NCBI GenBank assembly: GCA_949289155.1
Contig: CASEMX010000002.1
Coordinates: 1-64,000, forward strand
Origin: an uncultured Parabacteroides sp.
GTDB taxonomy: Bacteria; Bacteroidota; Bacteroidia; Bacteroidales; Tannerellaceae
DNA: 64,000 nt
Direction: 5' to 3'
Below the pieces are notes generated by a model that was given only the letters and a program-made list of their open reading frames with translations, was not told the origin of the DNA and did not search any database. Shown here one piece after another: positions 60,145-64,000 of the stretch. Position numbers and translations under genes: made by a program. The number at the start of each line of letters is the position of its first letter. The stretch's first letter is position 1.

Positions 60145-61553
60145 TGGGAACATTCGCTACATTCATAAAGTCTTTTGGCCTTTATTTTTTAGGTAATATA
60201 TTATCTAAACTGATGATGTTTATATTATTGCCTATTTATACGGATCATTTGAAGCCGGAAGAGTTAGGTTATTATGATGTTGCGAATACTTATTTGAATC
60301 TGCTGATTACCTTTTTATTTATAGATATTTATGTGGGTATTATGCGTTTTGTCTTCGACGAACAAAACAAAAATAATTATTACCGTCCGATATCTAATGG
60401 AATGATTATCTTTGCTATATCTCTGCTATTGTATTCTTTAAGCGTATTTGTGGTAAGCCTGTTTTTTACGGTTCCTTATCTTATCTATATCTACCTGTAT
60501 GGTGTATGTGTGGTTTGCAATAATCTGTTCGGCTATCTGGCGCGTACGTTGGATAAAAACAAAGTATTTGCTTTCTCCGGAGTTTTAGGAACATTCATCA
60601 TAGGGGCAATCAATATCATTGGACTTTTGGTCTTTAAAGGTGGAATCGAAGTGTTGTATGTTGCTTCGATTATTGGATTGCTTATACAGATTTTGATATT
60701 GGAAAACCATTTACATGTAACACGCCAATTTTCTATTAAATTTTATGACAAGAGTTTACTGAATTCATTGGTTAAATATTCATTGCCATTATCATTGAAC
60801 TCATTGGCTTATTGGTTTTTAACGGGATATTCCAATGTTGCGATTTCTAAAATGTTAGGTCTAGAGGAAAATGGTATTTACGTGGTGGCAATGAAGTTCG
60901 GATTAGTGATAAATCTTTTGTCCACCTGTTTCAATTTGGCTTGGCAGGAAATTATATTTAAGCGAGGAAATGAGGATAAAGAGAGTTTAAGTCTGTTCTA
61001 TAGCAAGGCGGTGAATTTGTTGATTAGTTTCTTGATAATGGGGGCTTTGTTTTTAGTTCATATTTCAAATATTATTTTCCCATTTATGGTTGCGGATTCA
61101 TATAACTTATCAAAGCAAATAATACCATTTTGTATTATTGCGGCAATTATCAATATTATAAGTGGTTTCATGGGGCAGATTTATGCAGCATTAAAAGTAA
61201 CGAAGACTATAGTGTATTCTACATTTTCAGCTTGTTTGTTAAATGTATTTATCGTTCCGTTGTTTATCTTGAAATGGGGACTTGTCGGAGCTACAGGTGC
61301 TATTGTAATAAGCTATTTATGTAATGTTATAATGCGAATAAATTTTATCAGAAAAACAGTGACTATTGAAATAAAATTCGTAAAATTGGCTGCGTTATGT
61401 GTATTATTGGTGGGCTCTTTATATGTGTATTATCAATGTGGCCTTTTATATAACATTTTGATGTTGGTCTTTCTATTGATATTGAGTTTAATTCTTTATA
61501 AAGAATATCTGAACGCGTTGATTCATCAATTTGTGCGGAAAAAATATGAATGA
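60144..61553 (+). CDS. Wzx-type oligosaccharide flippase
   Basis: A 469-residue protein with 12-14 hydrophobic segments of the Polysacc_synt/MATE-like superfamily, starting FIKSFGLYFLGNILSKLMMF and LPIYTDHLKPEELGYYDV, which are typical. It moves lipid-linked repeat units across the inner membrane. ATG 60144 overlaps the preceding stop codon, so the upstream ATG at 60135 is not needed. A polymerase (Wzy) is not seen in the window and is expected further right. The base composition is strongly AT-rich. Confidence 0.92.
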   Translation: MGTFATFIKSFGLYFLGNILSKLMMFILLPIYTDHLKPEELGYYDVANTYLNLLITFLFIDIYVGIMRFVFDEQNKNNYYRPISNGMIIFAISLLLYSLSVFVVSLFFTVPYLIYIYLYGVCVVCNNLFGYLARTLDKNKVFAFSGVLGTFIIGAINIIGLLVFKGGIEVLYVASIIGLLIQILILENHLHVTRQFSIKFYDKSLLNSLVKYSLPLSLNSLAYWFLTGYSNVAISKMLGLEENGIYVVAMKFGLVINLLSTCFNLAWQEIIFKRGNEDKESLSLFYSKAVNLLISFLIMGALFLVHISNIIFPFMVADSYNLSKQIIPFCIIAAIINIISGFMGQIYAALKVTKTIVYSTFSACLLNVFIVPLFILKWGLVGATGAIVISYLCNVIMRINFIRKTVTIEIKFVKLAALCVLLVGSLYVYYQCGLLYNILMLVFLLILSLILYKEYLNALIHQFVRKKYE

Positions 61554-62319
61554 TATTATTAATATAAATGCAGAAGGTACAACATTAAGGAAGCATCAGT
61601 TGAAGATGTTGGAAATGTTAGTATTTATAGATGACGTGTGCCGGAAGAATAACATACCCTATTGGTTGTCTGGCGGGACATTGTTAGGTGCTGTTCGTCA
61701 TAAAGGATTTATACCTTGGGATGATGATTTGGATATTGCATTTTTTAAAAAAGACCTTATAAAGTTACATGGCTTATTACGAGGATATCAAGGTAAATAT
61801 GCATTACAGGCTTATGATACAGATCCTAATTATATAGCTCCGTATGAAAAATTGAGGATGAAAGATACTATAATAGAAGAAAATAATGATAATGACCTTT
61901 TTTATCGTTACAAAGGCATCTATATAGATCTTTTTTATTTGGAGGAAGGATTGCCCTTATTCCACTATTTATCAGATAAATTGCAGACATCAGCTATCCG
62001 GTGGGTTAAGCGAAGCAAAGGTAAGAAGAATTTAGGGGTGACTGCCTATATTTTCTTTCTGAAAAAGATAGTATTTCCTATATTCAGAGGCTGTTCGAAA
62101 ATCTTTGCCGCCTCAAAGGTCAGTTATCCATTAGGTTCTTTTTTTCATACACAGTTTAATAAGAATTGGGTATTTCCTTTAAAGGAATTGGAATTTGAAG
62201 GTAAAATGTTTTACGTTCCAGCAGATTATGATTCTATGTTGCAAGCTCAGTATGGAAATTACATGCAAATCCCTTCAGCAGATGAAATAACAACTCATGT
62301 TAGAAGTGTTCAGTTTTAA
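61546..62319 (+). CDS. LicD-family phosphotransferase
   Basis: A 257-residue cytoplasmic transferase of the LicD/nucleotidyltransferase-like family. The signature PYWLSGGTLLGAVRHKGFIP is followed by WDDDLDIAFFKKD, with the catalytic Asp residues. Members transfer phosphocholine or other phospho-alcohols from CDP precursors to sugars of surface polymers. ATG 61546 overlaps the wzx end by 8 bases. Together with the GDPD lipoprotein it points to a phosphodiester substituent on the polysaccharide (inference). A CDP-choline synthesis gene is not seen. Confidence 0.9.
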   Translation: MNDIININAEGTTLRKHQLKMLEMLVFIDDVCRKNNIPYWLSGGTLLGAVRHKGFIPWDDDLDIAFFKKDLIKLHGLLRGYQGKYALQAYDTDPNYIAPYEKLRMKDTIIEENNDNDLFYRYKGIYIDLFYLEEGLPLFHYLSDKLQTSAIRWVKRSKGKKNLGVTAYIFFLKKIVFPIFRGCSKIFAASKVSYPLGSFFHTQFNKNWVFPLKELEFEGKMFYVPADYDSMLQAQYGNYMQIPSADEITTHVRSVQF

Positions 62320-62339
62320 GATATAAAATAGGGTCTCAT

Positions 62340-63515
62340 ATGAAAAAGAAGATTATGTTAGTGTTTGGAACCCGGCCAGAGGCAATCAAGATGGCTCCGT
62401 TGGCTAAGGTTCTACAAAGTCATAAAGATAGTTTTGATGTCGTTGTCTGCGTTACGGGACAGCATCGGGAATTGTTAGACCAGGTATTGACAGTATTTGA
62501 CATCCAGCCGGAGTATGATTTGAATATCATGGCGAAGGGACAGGATTTATATGATATCACTTCTCGAGTTTTACTTGGGATGCGGAGCGTTTTGAACGAG
62601 GCGAAGCCCGACATCGTATTGGTTCATGGTGATACGACGACTTCGATGGCTGCGGCTTTAGCGACTTTTTATCAACAAATACCTGTAGCGCACGTAGAGG
62701 CAGGTTTACGTACGCATAATGTTTATAGTCCTTGGCCGGAAGAAATGAACCGACAGATTACAGGCAGGATTGCCTCTCTGCATTTTGCTCCGACCCGGTT
62801 AAGTCGCGAGAATTTGCTGAAAGAGAATGTCGCCGAAGAAAAAATACATGTGGTGGGAAATACGGTTATAGATGCGCTCCATCTGGTTTTAAAACAAATA
62901 AAGGGTAACAAGCATATCGAAGAGCAAATTCTTACGACATTGAATAATGCGAGCATCCAAAGTTCTTTGCTGAATTCATGGAAAGACTCGAGTCGCCGTT
63001 TGGTGTTAATCACAGGTCACAGACGGGAGAACTTTGGTGACGGGTTTATGCATATCTGCTGTGCGATTCGGGACTTGGCAAAGAAATATCCAATGGTTGA
63101 TTTTGTCTATCCTATGCACCTGAATCCGAATGTCCGGAAACCGATACATGAAGTGTTCGGCTCGGAATACAAACAAGAGTTTTCGAATCTCTATTTTATC
63201 GAGCCATTAGATTATCTGCCGTTTGTCTATTTGATGGACCATTCCCATATCGTACTTACGGATAGCGGAGGTATTCAAGAGGAGGCTCCGGGCTTAGGAA
63301 AACCAGTGTTGGTAATGCGTGATACAACCGAACGGCCGGAGGCATTGGAGGCCGGTACGGTGAAATTAGTGGGTACGAGTTATGACAAAATTATCAATGA
63401 GGTATCTCTTTTGTTGGATAAAGAGGAAGTTTATATGACAATGTCGAAGGCGGTCAATCCTTATGGGGATGGTTGCAGCTGCGGAAGGATTTCCAACATC
63501 TTAAAGTCGATTTGA
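62340..63515 (+). CDS. wecB: UDP-N-acetylglucosamine 2-epimerase (non-hydrolysing)
   Basis: A 391-residue GT-B fold enzyme that converts UDP-GlcNAc to UDP-ManNAc for surface polysaccharides. GTRPEAIKMAPLAKVL near 11-26, HVEAGLRTHNVYSPWPEEMN near 122-141, TGHRRENFG, then DSGGIQEEAPGLGKPVLVMR and RPEALEAGT are all family motifs. It begins 20 bases after licD and ends 1 base before the glycosyltransferase ATG. The base composition rises toward the genome average here compared with wzx and licD. Confidence 0.96.
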   Translation: MKKKIMLVFGTRPEAIKMAPLAKVLQSHKDSFDVVVCVTGQHRELLDQVLTVFDIQPEYDLNIMAKGQDLYDITSRVLLGMRSVLNEAKPDIVLVHGDTTTSMAAALATFYQQIPVAHVEAGLRTHNVYSPWPEEMNRQITGRIASLHFAPTRLSRENLLKENVAEEKIHVVGNTVIDALHLVLKQIKGNKHIEEQILTTLNNASIQSSLLNSWKDSSRRLVLITGHRRENFGDGFMHICCAIRDLAKKYPMVDFVYPMHLNPNVRKPIHEVFGSEYKQEFSNLYFIEPLDYLPFVYLMDHSHIVLTDSGGIQEEAPGLGKPVLVMRDTTERPEALEAGTVKLVGTSYDKIINEVSLLLDKEEVYMTMSKAVNPYGDGCSCGRISNILKSI

Positions 63516-63516
63516 A

Positions 63517-64000
63517 ATGAAACGGGTCTTGGTGGTTTTTAACGGTTATCCGATGGGAGAAGATGCCGGAGATAAAATACGCGTGTTCAATATGCTCAGT
63601 TCCTTGCAGGCTATCGGACTTCAGGTTTTCTTTCTTGCTTTTTATAAGAAAGGATTCTCGCATAAAAAGATAGAACGGCGAAAGGTCTCTGAAGGAATAA
63701 AGAGTCTGTTTGTTTATACGCTTCCCGACCGGTTTGGACTGAATACAATTGCGGCATGGTGGCGGGCGATAGTCACTTGGTGGTACGTTAAGATTTTTAA
63801 GATCGATTATGTGCAGCTGGAGACTTCGCTATCAGCTTCATGTGCGATGTTTTTAGGGAAACAAATCCCTGTTATTACCGACTTCCATGCGGATCCAGTT
63901 CCGGAGTTGCAGATGAACAAACGGTCGGCTTCTTGTATTAAGCAAGCAGAAAAGGATATCAAGTACGCTTTAAGACGTTCACAGAAAGTGATTGCGGTTT
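63517..64000 (+). CDS. Glycosyltransferase, GT4-like N-terminal part (cut by window edge)
   Basis: An open frame of 161 codons starts 1 base after wecB (ATG 63517, MKRVLVVFNGYPMGEDAGDK) and runs to the right edge. The GT-B N-terminal pattern includes a GD(K)IR-type loop, YVQLETS and VITDFHADPVPE, seen in GT4-type glycosyltransferases, with RSQKVIAV at the end. The donor and acceptor cannot be told from the fragment. It continues the polysaccharide operon. Confidence 0.8.
   Translation, partial: MKRVLVVFNGYPMGEDAGDKIRVFNMLSSLQAIGLQVFFLAFYKKGFSHKKIERRKVSEGIKSLFVYTLPDRFGLNTIAAWWRAIVTWWYVKIFKIDYVQLETSLSASCAMFLGKQIPVITDFHADPVPELQMNKRSASCIKQAEKDIKYALRRSQKVIAV

Overview
The window looks like a chromosomal segment of a member of the Bacteroidales, most plausibly near Parabacteroides/Tannerellaceae (inference from gene content only; no search was run). 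The evidence is as follows. Most transcription units are preceded by the Bacteroidetes sigma-type promoter (TTTG, about 19-20 bases, TAnnTTTG) rather than by -35/-10 boxes. LpxC is fused to FabZ. There are SusC/D-free GH78 and GH92 lipoproteins, DUF5686, DUF4293 and OMP_b-brl type outer membrane proteins, and no strong Shine-Dalgarno sites except one. No insertion sequence, phage, CRISPR array or rRNA operon was seen. Layout: 0-1.4 kb holds the 5' part of an AlbA_2 regulator gene (minus strand, running off the left edge). 1.4-9.3 kb holds a two-component system (minus) divergent from an outer membrane barrel gene (plus), with a 10-bp direct repeat in the shared control region, then a FtsX-type permease with a tetranucleotide repeat in its promoter. 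9.5-11.4 kb is grpE-dnaJ. 11.6-15.4 kb is a YeiH exporter, its LysR regulator and rmlB/rmlC. 15.6-15.75 kb is a tandem pair of tRNA-Cys genes. 15.9-19.5 kb holds DUF4293, rpoZ, bamD, an ACT protein and paaK. 19.6-23.3 kb is an AraC regulator divergent from aldo/keto reductase and acetyltransferase genes. 23.8-32.5 kb is a tightly packed minus-strand operon with a complete type II fatty-acid/polyketide tool set (ketosynthase, ACP, two dehydratases, ketoreductase, thioesterase), a phytoene-desaturase-like flavoenzyme, a DUF5686 outer membrane protein and a leading GNAT gene. After tRNA-Pro, 33.6-40.6 kb holds a PDZ lipoprotein-like gene, mutS2, corA, cdd and a glucosaminidase/LysM gene. 40.6-47.0 kb is purM-prfA-pyrF-lpxD-lpxC/fabZ-lpxA. 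Then come rplU-rpmA, a GH78 rhamnosidase, a GNAT gene, a phosphohexomutase, a GH92 mannosidase and cvfB. 56.9 kb to the right edge is the start of an AT-rich surface polysaccharide locus (wza, wzz, a GDPD lipoprotein, wzx, licD, wecB, a glycosyltransferase). The most unusual feature is a set of four intergenic tandem arrays (about 6.46-6.88, 20.55-20.80, 33.15-33.45 and 38.66-39.11 kb). All have a 41-42 bp period, 6-11 nearly identical copies per array and dyad symmetry in every unit. The arrays differ in sequence but can be aligned to a shared backbone, so they look like members of one diverged family whose palindrome changes symmetrically. A fifth intergenic region (23.43-23.71 kb) has 23-bp repeats in inverted arms around four AT-rich dyads spaced about 22 bp. 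Two copies of a GGAGTTAAAG-armed inverted-repeat element (33.0 and 51.5 kb) and a nested palindrome at 48.0-48.15 kb are further non-coding structures that ordinary annotation would miss.
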